Source of the DNA: ELB16-189 sp018266435
Lineage (GTDB): Bacteria > Bacteroidota > Bacteroidia > Cytophagales > Cyclobacteriaceae
DNA: 64,000 nucleotides
Assembly (NCBI GenBank): GCA_030123525.1
Contig: CP126125.1
Location: 434,001 to 498,000, forward strand
Reading direction: 5' to 3'
Part shown: positions 36,497 through 45,291 of the stretch, one piece after another
Layout: each line of letters opens with the position of its first letter
Numbering within the stretch: the stretch's first letter is position 1
Program-made: the position numbers and the translations under genes
Notes under the pieces: generated by a model
The model's database searches: none
What the model saw: only the letters and a program-made list of their open reading frames with translations
Told to the model about the DNA's origin: nothing

Positions 36497-37237
36497 GTGA
36501 GCAACGCATTGGTTATCATACCCACCTACAATGAAAAAGAAAACATTGTAGCCATCATCCGGGCAGTGATGGAGCAACCAAAGGATTTTCATCTACTCAT
36601 TATAGATGATAATTCACCCGATGGTACAGCAAACCTGATTAAAGAACAACAAAAGCTGTTAAACAGCCACGCCCTGACAAAATTGCATCTGATTGAGCGG
36701 GCCGGCAAACTTGGTTTGGGCACCGCTTACATTGAAGGGTTTAAGTTTGCACTCAAAAACGGATACGATTATGTTCTTGAAATGGATGCCGATTTTTCGC
36801 ATGATCCACGTGACCTGAACCGGCTCTACCTGGCTTGTGCCGAAAACGGATTTGATCTGGCCGTAGGTTCACGCTACTCTTCGGGTGTAAACGTGGTAAA
36901 CTGGCCCATGAAACGCGTACTGTTATCTTATTTTGCCAGCCGGTATGTTCGCCTCATTACGGGCGTTCCCATTCATGACACCACGGCCGGGTTTGTTTGT
37001 TACCGCAGGACCGTGCTTGAAAAGATCCCATTAGAAAAAATCAAATTTGTAGGCTATGCTTTCCAAATTGAGATGAAGTTTCTGGCGTGGAAGTATGGCT
37101 TTCGGATTACCGAAGTGCCCATCATCTTTACTGACCGCACCCTGGGACAATCAAAAATGTCAGTTGGTATTTTTAAAGAAGGATTTATGGGAGTACTTCA
37201 GATGGCCGTGCGCAGTTGGTTTAAGAAATACAAATAA
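36497..37237 (+). CDS. Polyprenol monophosphomannose synthase (GT2, DPM1-like)
   Basis: 246 residues, GTG start (MSNALVIIPTYNEKENI). Transfers mannose from GDP-mannose to polyprenyl phosphate on the cytoplasmic face. Motifs: LIIDDNSPDGTANLI, ERAGKLGLGTAYIEGF, the metal-binding EMDADFSHDP, and GSRYSSGVNVVNWP with DTTAGFVCYRRTVLE. It lacks C-terminal membrane helices, so it is the soluble class. It is divergently paired with the GT87-like enzyme, and together they suggest protein or lipid mannosylation in the periplasm. A near-consensus box TATTTTTA lies at 36473-36480. Confidence 0.92.
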   Translation: MSNALVIIPTYNEKENIVAIIRAVMEQPKDFHLLIIDDNSPDGTANLIKEQQKLLNSHALTKLHLIERAGKLGLGTAYIEGFKFALKNGYDYVLEMDADFSHDPRDLNRLYLACAENGFDLAVGSRYSSGVNVVNWPMKRVLLSYFASRYVRLITGVPIHDTTAGFVCYRRTVLEKIPLEKIKFVGYAFQIEMKFLAWKYGFRITEVPIIFTDRTLGQSKMSVGIFKEGFMGVLQMAVRSWFKKYK

Positions 37238-37239
37238 CC

Positions 37240-38607
37240 TCAATCAAACCGTATTGCCTGCACCGGCTGTATCCGCGAAATAAACCGAGCCGGCAGAAGC
37301 AGCACAACTGACACCACGGCAAAAACAATCAGGTTCAGAGCAATCACTGTAAACCAACTCCACTCAACCGGCACATAACTCATGTAATAATCATGCGGGT
37401 TGAGTTTAACCCAATGAAATTGGCTCTGCATCAAACAAAAGCCTACTCCAATAATATTTCCTATCATCAAACCTTTGGCTACTAAACTCATTCCGTTATA
37501 AACAAAGACTGATCGAACCAGTTTATTCGATGCGCCCATCGCTTTGAGCAGCCCAACCATGGGTGTTCGCTCCATCACTAAAATTAAAATTACGGAAATC
37601 ATATTCACACTCACCACAATCAAAATGATGGTGAGTAAAATGTGCACCTGACGTTTTACTAAATCCAGCCACTCAAATACCTGCACGTACTTATCGCGCA
37701 CAGTTTCAATATTCAAATCATAATCCATCGATTCGCCAATCTGCTGTTGGGCATCATCCAGCGCGGCACGATCATGATCAAAACTAAAATTCCAAATAGC
37801 CGAAAGTGTTCGGGCAAATTTATTTGGTTCTTCGGGGTTATTGATAATTCGTTCGCTAATGGCGTTAGAGTAGCCGGCTATTTCTTTTTTCCACAGTTCA
37901 AAACCTGAATAATAATTCAAATCAATCTGTACTTCCAGCCCCCCCGCCTGATTAGCCGACCAACCGTTCAGTTGCTGCACCAGCCTGAGGTCTCCAATCA
38001 CCACACGGCTGTCAAAGTAATCTGATAGGTTCGTTTCATAAATGCCAACAATTTTTAGTTTGCGATAGCGTGGAGGATTTTGAAAAAAATGAAGAATAAT
38101 CGCATCGCCCACATTTGCCCTGATTTTATTTGCAATAATGCGGCTAATCACAATTTCATGCGAATACCCCGAGTCAGAAAAAGCAATAAATTTTCCTTCA
38201 ACTATATTTTCATTAAAAGCCAGGCGATCAAAACTTTTTGCAACGCCTTTAAAAACAATACCCAGCACCTCGTTATCGGTCTTGATCAATCCCGGCTTAT
38301 GGCCGTACTCTTGTATGTGCTTGATGAAAGGAAGTTTTCCGGGATTTTTATACAAATCAATATCGTAATTAAACGGTTGCTCAGCCACTGCATTATTCAT
38401 GGTAAATTTTGTAATAAGCAAATGATGGCTGAAGCCGTACATCTTTTCTTTTACCCCGGATTGAAACCCGAGCATAATCAAAAAGGAAACAATAGCTGCC
38501 GATAATCCGATAGCAATGGTAACTACGGCCACTTTATGAATGGTAGATGAAAAACTACCAGACTCTGACTTGCGTATTCTTTTAGATATGAAATAAGAAA
38601 TGTTCAA
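37240..38607 (-). CDS. LolC/LolE-FtsX-type ABC transporter permease
   Basis: 455 residues. One N-terminal membrane helix (about 25-48) is followed by a large periplasmic domain (about 50-310, with DFDRLAF-like and GYSHEIVISRIIANKI segments) and three C-terminal helices with the FtsX motif (ILVMERTPMVGLLKAMGAS). This MacB/Lol topology fits a permease for moving lipoproteins toward the outer membrane. The ATPase partner is not in the window. The gene is convergent with the mannose-synthase gene (2 bases apart) and divergent from namZ. Confidence 0.87.
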   Translation of the reverse strand: MNISYFISKRIRKSESGSFSSTIHKVAVVTIAIGLSAAIVSFLIMLGFQSGVKEKMYGFSHHLLITKFTMNNAVAEQPFNYDIDLYKNPGKLPFIKHIQEYGHKPGLIKTDNEVLGIVFKGVAKSFDRLAFNENIVEGKFIAFSDSGYSHEIVISRIIANKIRANVGDAIILHFFQNPPRYRKLKIVGIYETNLSDYFDSRVVIGDLRLVQQLNGWSANQAGGLEVQIDLNYYSGFELWKKEIAGYSNAISERIINNPEEPNKFARTLSAIWNFSFDHDRAALDDAQQQIGESMDYDLNIETVRDKYVQVFEWLDLVKRQVHILLTIILIVVSVNMISVILILVMERTPMVGLLKAMGASNKLVRSVFVYNGMSLVAKGLMIGNIIGVGFCLMQSQFHWVKLNPHDYYMSYVPVEWSWFTVIALNLIVFAVVSVVLLLPARFISRIQPVQAIRFD

Positions 38608-38647
38608 AATGATGCGTTACCTTGCAAAATAACGAAAATGTAGTGAC

Positions 38648-39802
38648 ATGACCCTCAAAAAAATCTTTCTACTCATAACATGGATGTGTGGACCAATTCT
38701 TTTTTCGTCTGCACAAAAAATAACTACCGGTGCCGAACAACTCGATGTGCTCTTGCCCATGATTAAGGGGCAAGCTGTAGCGCTCATGGTCAATCAAACT
38801 TCGCTGATCGGCAAAGTTCACTTAGTTGATTCTTTACAACACTTGAATATCAATATCAAAAAAATATTTTCAGCCGAACATGGTTTTCGCGGAGTAGCCG
38901 ATGCGGGTGAAACTGTGGGTAATTCCATTGACCCGGCAACCGGAGTACCCATCACTTCCTTATATGGGAAAAATAAAAAACCAACTGCAGAAGATTTAAA
39001 AGATGTGGACATTGTCATCTTTGATATACAAGACGTGGGCACTCGTTTTTTTACTTACATCAGTTCTATGCACTACCTGATGGAAGGATGTGCCGAGAAC
39101 GGAAAAAAATTAATCATCCTCGACCGGCCTAATCCCAATGGGCATTTTGTTGATGGGCCCGTGCTTGATCTTACCCTGAAATCTTTTGTGGGCATGCATC
39201 CTATACCGATTGTTCACGGGCTCACCGTTGGCGAGTTGGCACAAATGATCAACGGAGAAAATTGGCTGGCCAACAAAATAAAATGCAACCTGTTTGTAGT
39301 AAAAATGAAAAATTACGATCACCAAAAAAAATACTCGTTGCCTATAAAACCTTCACCTAATTTGCCCAATGATCATGCGGTTGCCCTGTATCCGTCACTT
39401 TGTTTATTCGAAGGAACCGTTTTGAGTGTGGGCCGCGGAACGAAGATGCCTTTTGAAATTTTGGGAAGCCCGGATTTTAAAAACCAGCCTTTTCAATTCA
39501 CACCTCAGGATACTCCGGGCATGGACAAAAACCCGTTGTACAAAAACAAAGTCTGTTATGGAGTGGATTTGCGAAACGAACATCCCGGCAACCGTATTGA
39601 ACTGAAATACCTGCTTCAACTTTACAAGGATTCTCCTGATAAAGAAAAATTTTTTAATAATTATTTTAATACCCTTGCCGGAACCCGGTTATTAAAAGAA
39701 CAAATCAAGCAGGGCATCCGTGAAGACACAATCCGAAAAAGCTGGAAGAAAGACTTGACTGCTTACAAAAAAATGAGAGAAAAGTATTTGTTATATCCAT
39801 GA
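38648..39802 (+). CDS. namZ: NamZ-like exo-beta-N-acetylmuramidase (DUF1343)
   Basis: 384 residues with a signal peptide (about 1-22, ending SSA/Q). The family (formerly DUF1343) removes terminal MurNAc from peptidoglycan fragments. Signature blocks: MVNQTSLIGK, IKKIFSAEHGFRG with ADAGETV, SLYGKNKKPT, VIFDIQDVGTRFFTYISSM, ILDRPNPNG, and PIPIVHGLTVGELAQMIN. Export to the periplasm fits cell-wall recycling. Its stop overlaps the nth start by 4 bases (ATGA), and fmt follows directly, so the three form one transcription unit. Confidence 0.92.
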   Translation: MTLKKIFLLITWMCGPILFSSAQKITTGAEQLDVLLPMIKGQAVALMVNQTSLIGKVHLVDSLQHLNINIKKIFSAEHGFRGVADAGETVGNSIDPATGVPITSLYGKNKKPTAEDLKDVDIVIFDIQDVGTRFFTYISSMHYLMEGCAENGKKLIILDRPNPNGHFVDGPVLDLTLKSFVGMHPIPIVHGLTVGELAQMINGENWLANKIKCNLFVVKMKNYDHQKKYSLPIKPSPNLPNDHAVALYPSLCLFEGTVLSVGRGTKMPFEILGSPDFKNQPFQFTPQDTPGMDKNPLYKNKVCYGVDLRNEHPGNRIELKYLLQLYKDSPDKEKFFNNYFNTLAGTRLLKEQIKQGIREDTIRKSWKKDLTAYKKMREKYLLYP

Positions 39803-40434
39803 CCAAATCAGAAAAAGTAAACGATATTTTAAAAATACTTGATCATTATTTTCCTAATCCGGAAGTACCCCTCCATCACAAGGATGCTTTCACACTTCTC
39901 ATTTCAGTTTTGCTTTCGGCTCAATGCACCGATGAGCGTGTGAATAAAACCACACCACACCTTTTCAAGCTGGCCAATAATCCATTAGACATGATGAAAT
40001 TAACCGTTGACGAAATACGAGACATCATCAAGCCCTGCGGGTTATCACCCATGAAATCAAAAGGCATTGCCGGCCTCTCAAAAATATTGGTAGAAAAATA
40101 CAATGGAGAAGTTCCCTCCACTTTTGAAGAACTGGAAGCTCTTCCTTCTGTTGGTCATAAAACAGCTTCGGTGGTGATGACACAATGGTTCGGTATCCCG
40201 GCCTTCCCGGTTGATACACACATTCACCGACTTGCTTATCGGTGGGGATTATCCAACGGCAAACGTGTAGAGCAAACCGAAAAAGACCTGAAGCGATTGA
40301 TTCCGCAAGAAAAATGGAATAACGTACATCTTCAAATGATTTATTTTGGAAGAAGCTATTGCCCGGCCCGCGCCCACCTATGGACAGGGTGCCCGATCTG
40401 TAAAAAATACATGCGAAAAGAATTGAGAGACTGA
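39799..40434 (+). CDS. nth: Endonuclease III (base-excision repair) with unusual Fe-S motif
   Basis: 211 residues. DNA glycosylase/AP lyase for oxidised pyrimidines. The helix-hairpin-helix ELEALPSVGHKTASVV carries the catalytic Lys, and FPVDTHIHRLAYR the catalytic Asp. The C-terminal cluster region reads YCPARAHLWTGCPIC: three cysteines in a C-x9-C-x2-C pattern with an intervening His. The usual E. coli pattern is C-x6-C-x2-C-x5-C, and the fourth Cys is missing because the protein ends 10 residues later. Either a Cys3His arrangement or loss of the cluster is possible. It overlaps namZ by 4 bases and fmt by 1 base. Confidence 0.93.
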   Translation: MTKSEKVNDILKILDHYFPNPEVPLHHKDAFTLLISVLLSAQCTDERVNKTTPHLFKLANNPLDMMKLTVDEIRDIIKPCGLSPMKSKGIAGLSKILVEKYNGEVPSTFEELEALPSVGHKTASVVMTQWFGIPAFPVDTHIHRLAYRWGLSNGKRVEQTEKDLKRLIPQEKWNNVHLQMIYFGRSYCPARAHLWTGCPICKKYMRKELRD

Positions 40435-41357
40435 TGAATTCATTGAAAATTATTTTTATGGGTACGCCAGAATTTGCTGTACCCAGCTTAGAAGTGTTAG
40501 TCAAAAATAAATTCAGTGTAGTTGCCGTAGTTACCGCACCTGACAAACCACAAGGACGCGGACAAAAGCTAACGGCCTCACCGGTTAAAGAGTGTGCTGT
40601 AAAACACGGTATACCGGTTCTTCAGCCAACCAATTTAAAATCACCCGAATTCATTAATCAATTGAAAAGCTACCAAGCCAATTTGCAAATAGTAGTGGCC
40701 TTCCGGATGTTGCCCCAAGTAGTGTGGACCATGCCTGCATTGGGCACGTTTAATCTTCACGCTTCGCTACTTCCACAATACCGCGGAGCTGCTCCGATTA
40801 ACTGGGCCATCATCAACGGAGAAAAGGAAACTGGAATAACTACTTTTTTTCTAAAGCATGAGATTGACACCGGCAGTATTCTGTTTCAGGAGAAAGAGAC
40901 TATTCTTCGTGATGACGATGCCGGCAGCTTGTATCACCGGCTTATGAACAAAGGTGCGTGGTTGGTATTAAAAACTGTAAAAGCAATTGAAGCCGGAACA
41001 ATTCAACCACAACCGCAAGACGAATCACATGTGCTGACGCACGCACCAAAAATTTTCAAAGAGACTTGTGAAATAAACTGGAACCAACCTGCTGAAGCCA
41101 TTCACAATTTTGTGAGAGGATTAAGTCCTTATCCGGCAGCGTGGGCAAAGTTAAATGAGAAAAATTTTAAGCTATACAAAGTTGAGCCAGCCGTTGGCAA
41201 TCGGCAATCAAGTGTAGACCACGGGCAGATTGAAACCGACAATAAAACTTTTCTAAAAATTAAAGTTCAGGACGGATGGGTTTCCATTCTCGAGTTTCAG
41301 CCCGAAGGAAAAAAACGAATGACCATTGAAGAGTTTTTTAGAGGAAATAAAATCTAA
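40434..41357 (+). CDS. fmt: Methionyl-tRNA formyltransferase
   Basis: 307 residues. Formylates initiator Met-tRNA. Motifs: IIFMGTPEFAVPSLE, TAPDKPQGRGQKL, the catalytic region FNLHASLLPQYRGAAPINWA, and GITTFFLKHEIDTGSIL. The C-terminal OB-like domain (AVGNRQ...ILEFQPEGKKRM) is present. Its ATG shares a base with the nth stop (TGATG). Third gene of the namZ-nth-fmt unit. Confidence 0.97.
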   Translation: MNSLKIIFMGTPEFAVPSLEVLVKNKFSVVAVVTAPDKPQGRGQKLTASPVKECAVKHGIPVLQPTNLKSPEFINQLKSYQANLQIVVAFRMLPQVVWTMPALGTFNLHASLLPQYRGAAPINWAIINGEKETGITTFFLKHEIDTGSILFQEKETILRDDDAGSLYHRLMNKGAWLVLKTVKAIEAGTIQPQPQDESHVLTHAPKIFKETCEINWNQPAEAIHNFVRGLSPYPAAWAKLNEKNFKLYKVEPAVGNRQSSVDHGQIETDNKTFLKIKVQDGWVSILEFQPEGKKRMTIEEFFRGNKI

Positions 41358-41400
41358 CCGATCAATTTTCAATCAGTCAATCTTTCTACGATGATCGGTT
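41356..41400. repeat. Inverted repeat between convergent fmt and MATE genes
   Basis: AACCGATCA (41356-41364) and TGATCGGTT (41392-41400) are perfect 9-base arms around a 27-base centre. There is no T run. It might be a weak bidirectional transcription end point or chance. Confidence 0.35.
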
Positions 41401-41427
41401 GCTACAACGGCATGGAGACACCGGCTA

Positions 41428-42834
41428 TCATACTTTCACGGTTTTCCATTTTCCTTTTCTGAATAAAATTATTCCAGCTACGGCTATGGCCGACTCGGCA
41501 ATGGCGATGGCCGCATATACTCCATTCGGTCCCCAGTCAAGGTAAATTGCCAACGCATACGCCAATGGAATTTGAAAGCACCAAAAACCAAACAAGTTCA
41601 ACAGTGTAGGAGTCTTGGTATCACCGGCTCCATTAAATGATTGTGTAATAACCATGCCGTATCCATAGAACAAATATCCTAAAGCTACAATTTGCAAACA
41701 CTGAGTTCCATAGTTAACTACCTGAGTATCGGAAGTAAAAAAGCGAAGTATGGGTGATGAGAAAAATAAAAAAACGATCATGATTAAAGCAAGGAAAACC
41801 ATGTTGTAAAATCCAGTTTTCCAAACCGATTTTTCAGCACGTTCAGGCTGGTTGGCACCTAAGTTTTGTCCCACCAGCGTGGCGGCCGCATTGGCCATGC
41901 CCCACGAAGGCAAGATCGTAAACACAATAACCCGAAGGGCAATGGTGTAGCCGGCAATGGCAGTGCTGCCAAATTGAGCGATGATGCGTGATAGAAATAC
42001 CCAACTTGCTGACGAAATCAAAAATTGCCCGGTGCCTCCGGCCGAGACTTCAACTACCTGCCAGATGATTTTCCAATCTATTTTAAAATTCTGTGCCGAT
42101 AACTTGACAATACTTTTACCTGAAAACAAATAATACAATTGTATGATCACACCAATGCCTCGACCTATGTTTGTTGATATGGCTGCACCCTCCACACCAA
42201 ATGCGGGAATCGGCCCTAAGCCGAAAATCAAAATAGGGTCAAGCACTATGTTGAACAGGTTGGCAACCCACAACACCCGCATGGCGATGGCTGCATTTCC
42301 GGCTCCGCGAAAAATACCATTGATCAAAAATAACATCATGATGGTCATATTGCCGGTCAACATCCATTGAGTAAACCCAGATCCGCTGGCAATCACTGCA
42401 TCAGAAGCGCCCATCAACCGCAGTAAATCTTCATAGAAAAAAATTCCTGCACCTGAAATCAAAACCGAAAACGCAGCACCTGTCCAAATGGCCTGCACAC
42501 CTGCTACAGCCGCACCCGCATTATCTTTCTCGCCTACTCGTCTTGCCACCAATGCCGTTGCCCCCATACTGATTCCCCAGGCAACTGAATATACAATGGC
42601 CAGTAATGACTCAGTCAGTCCAATCACGGCCACGGCATCGCTGTTGTTCAGCCGGCTTACAAAAAAAATATCGACCACCGCAAATACCGACTCCATGGCC
42701 ATTTCCAAAATCATAGGAACAGATAAAAGAAAGATGGCACGATTGATACTGCCCTCTGTAAAATTCTGCTCATCGCCTTTTATAGCTTTGATAAACAGAC
42801 GAAAAAATGATTGAATACGTGAAAAAAAATTCAT
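41428..42834 (-). CDS. MATE-family multidrug/Na+ efflux transporter
   Basis: 468 residues, 12 membrane helices expected. Typical MATE features: LSVPMILEMAMESVFAVVDIFFVS near the N-terminus, GATALVARRVGEKDNAGA, and in the second half WGMANAAATLVGQNLGANQPERAEK and GAGDTKTPTLLNL. NorM-like proteins export cationic drugs by Na+ or H+ exchange; the substrate here is unknown. It is convergent with fmt. The roughly 200 bases between its start and the next gene contain only promoter-like sequence. Confidence 0.92.
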   Translation of the reverse strand: MNFFSRIQSFFRLFIKAIKGDEQNFTEGSINRAIFLLSVPMILEMAMESVFAVVDIFFVSRLNNSDAVAVIGLTESLLAIVYSVAWGISMGATALVARRVGEKDNAGAAVAGVQAIWTGAAFSVLISGAGIFFYEDLLRLMGASDAVIASGSGFTQWMLTGNMTIMMLFLINGIFRGAGNAAIAMRVLWVANLFNIVLDPILIFGLGPIPAFGVEGAAISTNIGRGIGVIIQLYYLFSGKSIVKLSAQNFKIDWKIIWQVVEVSAGGTGQFLISSASWVFLSRIIAQFGSTAIAGYTIALRVIVFTILPSWGMANAAATLVGQNLGANQPERAEKSVWKTGFYNMVFLALIMIVFLFFSSPILRFFTSDTQVVNYGTQCLQIVALGYLFYGYGMVITQSFNGAGDTKTPTLLNLFGFWCFQIPLAYALAIYLDWGPNGVYAAIAIAESAIAVAGIILFRKGKWKTVKV

Positions 42835-43003
42835 AGTTGAAACTGATTTAAAAAAATAACCTCGACAGTAGTAACTAAACCTTTTGGGTTGGCCAAAGGC
42901 AATGCCGAACGGTCTCTAAGACATGCCGGAATTAAAACATCAGTTTCATAGGCGAAAAAATCGGAAGCCAAAAGTACTGTTTTTTGCTTCATTGCCCAAC
43001 CAT

Positions 43004-43011
43004 TACTTTTG
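43004..43011 (+). promoter_or_regulatory. Bacteroidota -7 box before the GT2 gene
   Basis: TACTTTTG, an exact TAnnTTTG match with TTTTTG 17 bases upstream. It overlaps the in-frame TTG at 43009, so translation must begin downstream, most likely at TTG 43036. Confidence 0.55.
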
Positions 43012-43035
43012 CAGTTAACTCAAATTATCACCTGC

Positions 43036-44046
43036 TTGTTTTATTCATTCATTATTCCCGCTTTCAATCGCCCCGATGAAATCAACGAGCTGCTGGCTAG
43101 TTTTACAGAGTTAAATCTTCCGGTTTCTTCTTTCGATGGGTTTGAGGTGATTATTGCCGATGGCAGTCCAAGTGATATTTTGGCCAACATCATTGCCGGG
43201 TTTAAAAATCATCTACGCGTTGAGCATCTGCATCGGCCCAAACTGGCAATCAGCCCTTCGCGAAATTTAGGGGCCGCACATGCTAAAGGCGGCTATTTAA
43301 TCTTTCTTGACTCGGATGTAATTCTTCCAAAAGATTATTTAAACCATCTTCATTCGTTTCTGTTACAAAATAAGACCGATGCCTTTGGCGGACCCGATGC
43401 TGCACATGAATCATTTTCTGACACACAAAAAGCCATCAGCTTTGCCATGACCTCTTACCTGACCACAGGCGGAATACGCGGGGGTAAAAAGCAACTGCAT
43501 ACCTACAACCCTCGGGGATTTAACATGGGAGTGAAAAAAGAAATTTTTCAGCAGATGAATGGATTTTCTTCGATGACTTGTGGTGAAGACATTGAGTTGA
43601 GCATTCGCATTTTAGAAGCCGGATACTCCGTTCTGCTAATTCCCGATGCTTTTGTTTACCACAAGCGCAGGTCAACATTCAAGAGTTTTTTCAGACAAGT
43701 ATTTCGGTTTGGTGCCGCCCGTATTAATATTTTTTGTCATCACCGAAAGGAATTGAAACTTACCCATTTTTTTCCAAGCGCTTTTTTAATTTTCCTGATT
43801 GTAGGAATTATTGGTTCAATAATCAGCCCGATCATTTTTAAAATTTTTATTTCAGTGATTGCACTGTATTATGGAATGATATTAATTTTTTCCTCCTTTC
43901 AGGAAAAAAGCCTGAAGGTGGGGTTGCTCAGTATCATTGGGGCTACGTGTCAGTTGTGTGGTTATGGTTCAGGTTTTTTGGCTAATGGGTTTGAGGTATT
44001 TGTGAAGGGAAACAAAGATGGATTGAATTTAGGAGCGAGCAAATAA
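43036..44046 (+). CDS. Family 2 glycosyltransferase
   Basis: About 336 residues when started at TTG 43036 (MFYSFIIPAFNRPDEI). The open frame extends to TTG 43009, but a promoter box overlaps that codon. GT-A fold: IIPAFNRPDE, FEVIIADGSPSD, AISPSRNLGAAHAKG, the metal-binding FLDSDVILP, GGPDAAHESF, and GFSSMTCGEDIELSIRILEAG with the catalytic ED. After a YHKRRSTFKSFFRQVFRFGAAR block come two C-terminal membrane helices (about 255-300). This resembles enzymes that extend cell-surface polysaccharides. Donor and acceptor are unknown. The heptose operon lies 1.2 kb further on, on the other strand. Confidence 0.85.
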   Translation: MFYSFIIPAFNRPDEINELLASFTELNLPVSSFDGFEVIIADGSPSDILANIIAGFKNHLRVEHLHRPKLAISPSRNLGAAHAKGGYLIFLDSDVILPKDYLNHLHSFLLQNKTDAFGGPDAAHESFSDTQKAISFAMTSYLTTGGIRGGKKQLHTYNPRGFNMGVKKEIFQQMNGFSSMTCGEDIELSIRILEAGYSVLLIPDAFVYHKRRSTFKSFFRQVFRFGAARINIFCHHRKELKLTHFFPSAFLIFLIVGIIGSIISPIIFKIFISVIALYYGMILIFSSFQEKSLKVGLLSIIGATCQLCGYGSGFLANGFEVFVKGNKDGLNLGASK

Positions 44047-44105
44047 AACGAACCGTTGCAAAATGGATTTGTTCTCATTATCTTTTTCAAAAAAAAATTA
44101 AGAAT

Positions 44106-45260
44106 ATGAAAACCCGTCTACTTGTTGCCGCTATGTTGCTGAATTTATCTGTTTATGCCCAGAAATTTGACGGCATCCATACTGGCATAGGAAATCTCTT
44201 CCGTCTTTCAGATGCCAAGACACGGTCGATCTCACCTGAAAATTTTACCGGTGAAAAAGGAAAAGGTGGAATGGCCACCGATGGCACCGGCTCACAAGCG
44301 GCACGCGATTTGGGTCAAGGTTGGAAATTAAGTCCAAGTGTGAAGATCAAATCAAAAACAATTTTCACGCTGGCTGAAGTAGCCGGGCCGGGTGCCCTTC
44401 AACACATTTGGATGACACCCACAGGAAACTGGCGTTACTCTATTCTCCGTTTTTATTGGGACGATGAAGCATCTCCATCCATTGAAGTGCCCGTGGGAGA
44501 TTTTTTTGGTATGGCCTGGCAAAAGTATGCCCAGCTTACTTCACTAGCTGTAACGGTAAATCCCGGCAGCGCTTTTAATTGTTATTGGCCAATGCCCTTT
44601 CGCAAGAAATGTAAGATCACCATGGAAAATACAGACGACAAAGACATGATCTTGTATTATCAAATCGATTATGCCCTCACCGAAGTGCCGTCAGATGCCG
44701 CGTACCTTCATGCTCAGTTCCGCAGGGTTGACCGTGTTCCCTACAAACAAGACTATACCATTCTTGATCAGGTAAAAGGCAAAGGTCATTACGTAGGAAC
44801 ATTCATGGCTTATGAATCGCACGACAACGGCTGGTGGGGCGAGGGAGAAATCAAGTTTTTTATGGATGGCGATGATAAATTCCCGACCATTTGCGGCACA
44901 GGCACGGAAGATTATTTCTGTGGTTCGTATGATTTTGATTCACGGCAAAAAGACGAGCGCGGAAATGAATCGGTAGAATACACGGTATTTAATACGCCCT
45001 ACGCAGGACTGCACCAAGTCATTCGTGGCGATGGGCATTATAACAATATGCAGCGCTTTGGAATGTACCGTTGGCACATTACCGATCCCATCCGTTTTGA
45101 AAAAGACCTGAGGGTGACTATTCAAGATCTTGGCTGGCGCAACGATGGCCGTTACCTTCCGTTACAAGATGATATTGCAACGGTGGCATTTTGGTATCAA
45201 ACAGAACCACACAATCCTTTTCCCAAGCTTCCTTCTAAAGATGAACTTGAGGTAAAGTGA
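44106..45260 (+). CDS. GH172-family (DUF2961) glycoside hydrolase, exported
   Basis: 384 residues with a signal peptide (1-18, ending VYAQ). DUF2961 proteins form GH172, which includes difructose-anhydride synthase/hydrolases and exo-alpha-D-arabinofuranosidases. Blocks seen: GPGALQHIWMTPTGNWRYSI, RFYWDDEASPSIEVPVGDFF, NCYWPMPFRKKCKITMEN, WWGEGEIKFFMDGDDKFPTI and CGTGTEDYFCGSYDF, the last holding a probable catalytic Glu. The substrate cannot be assigned. It stands between a GT2 gene and the convergent heptose operon, and no SusC/D genes are adjacent. Confidence 0.88.
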   Translation: MKTRLLVAAMLLNLSVYAQKFDGIHTGIGNLFRLSDAKTRSISPENFTGEKGKGGMATDGTGSQAARDLGQGWKLSPSVKIKSKTIFTLAEVAGPGALQHIWMTPTGNWRYSILRFYWDDEASPSIEVPVGDFFGMAWQKYAQLTSLAVTVNPGSAFNCYWPMPFRKKCKITMENTDDKDMILYYQIDYALTEVPSDAAYLHAQFRRVDRVPYKQDYTILDQVKGKGHYVGTFMAYESHDNGWWGEGEIKFFMDGDDKFPTICGTGTEDYFCGSYDFDSRQKDERGNESVEYTVFNTPYAGLHQVIRGDGHYNNMQRFGMYRWHITDPIRFEKDLRVTIQDLGWRNDGRYLPLQDDIATVAFWYQTEPHNPFPKLPSKDELEVK

Positions 45261-45291
45261 AAGTGGAGAAAACAGGGTAAGGTAATACAAA

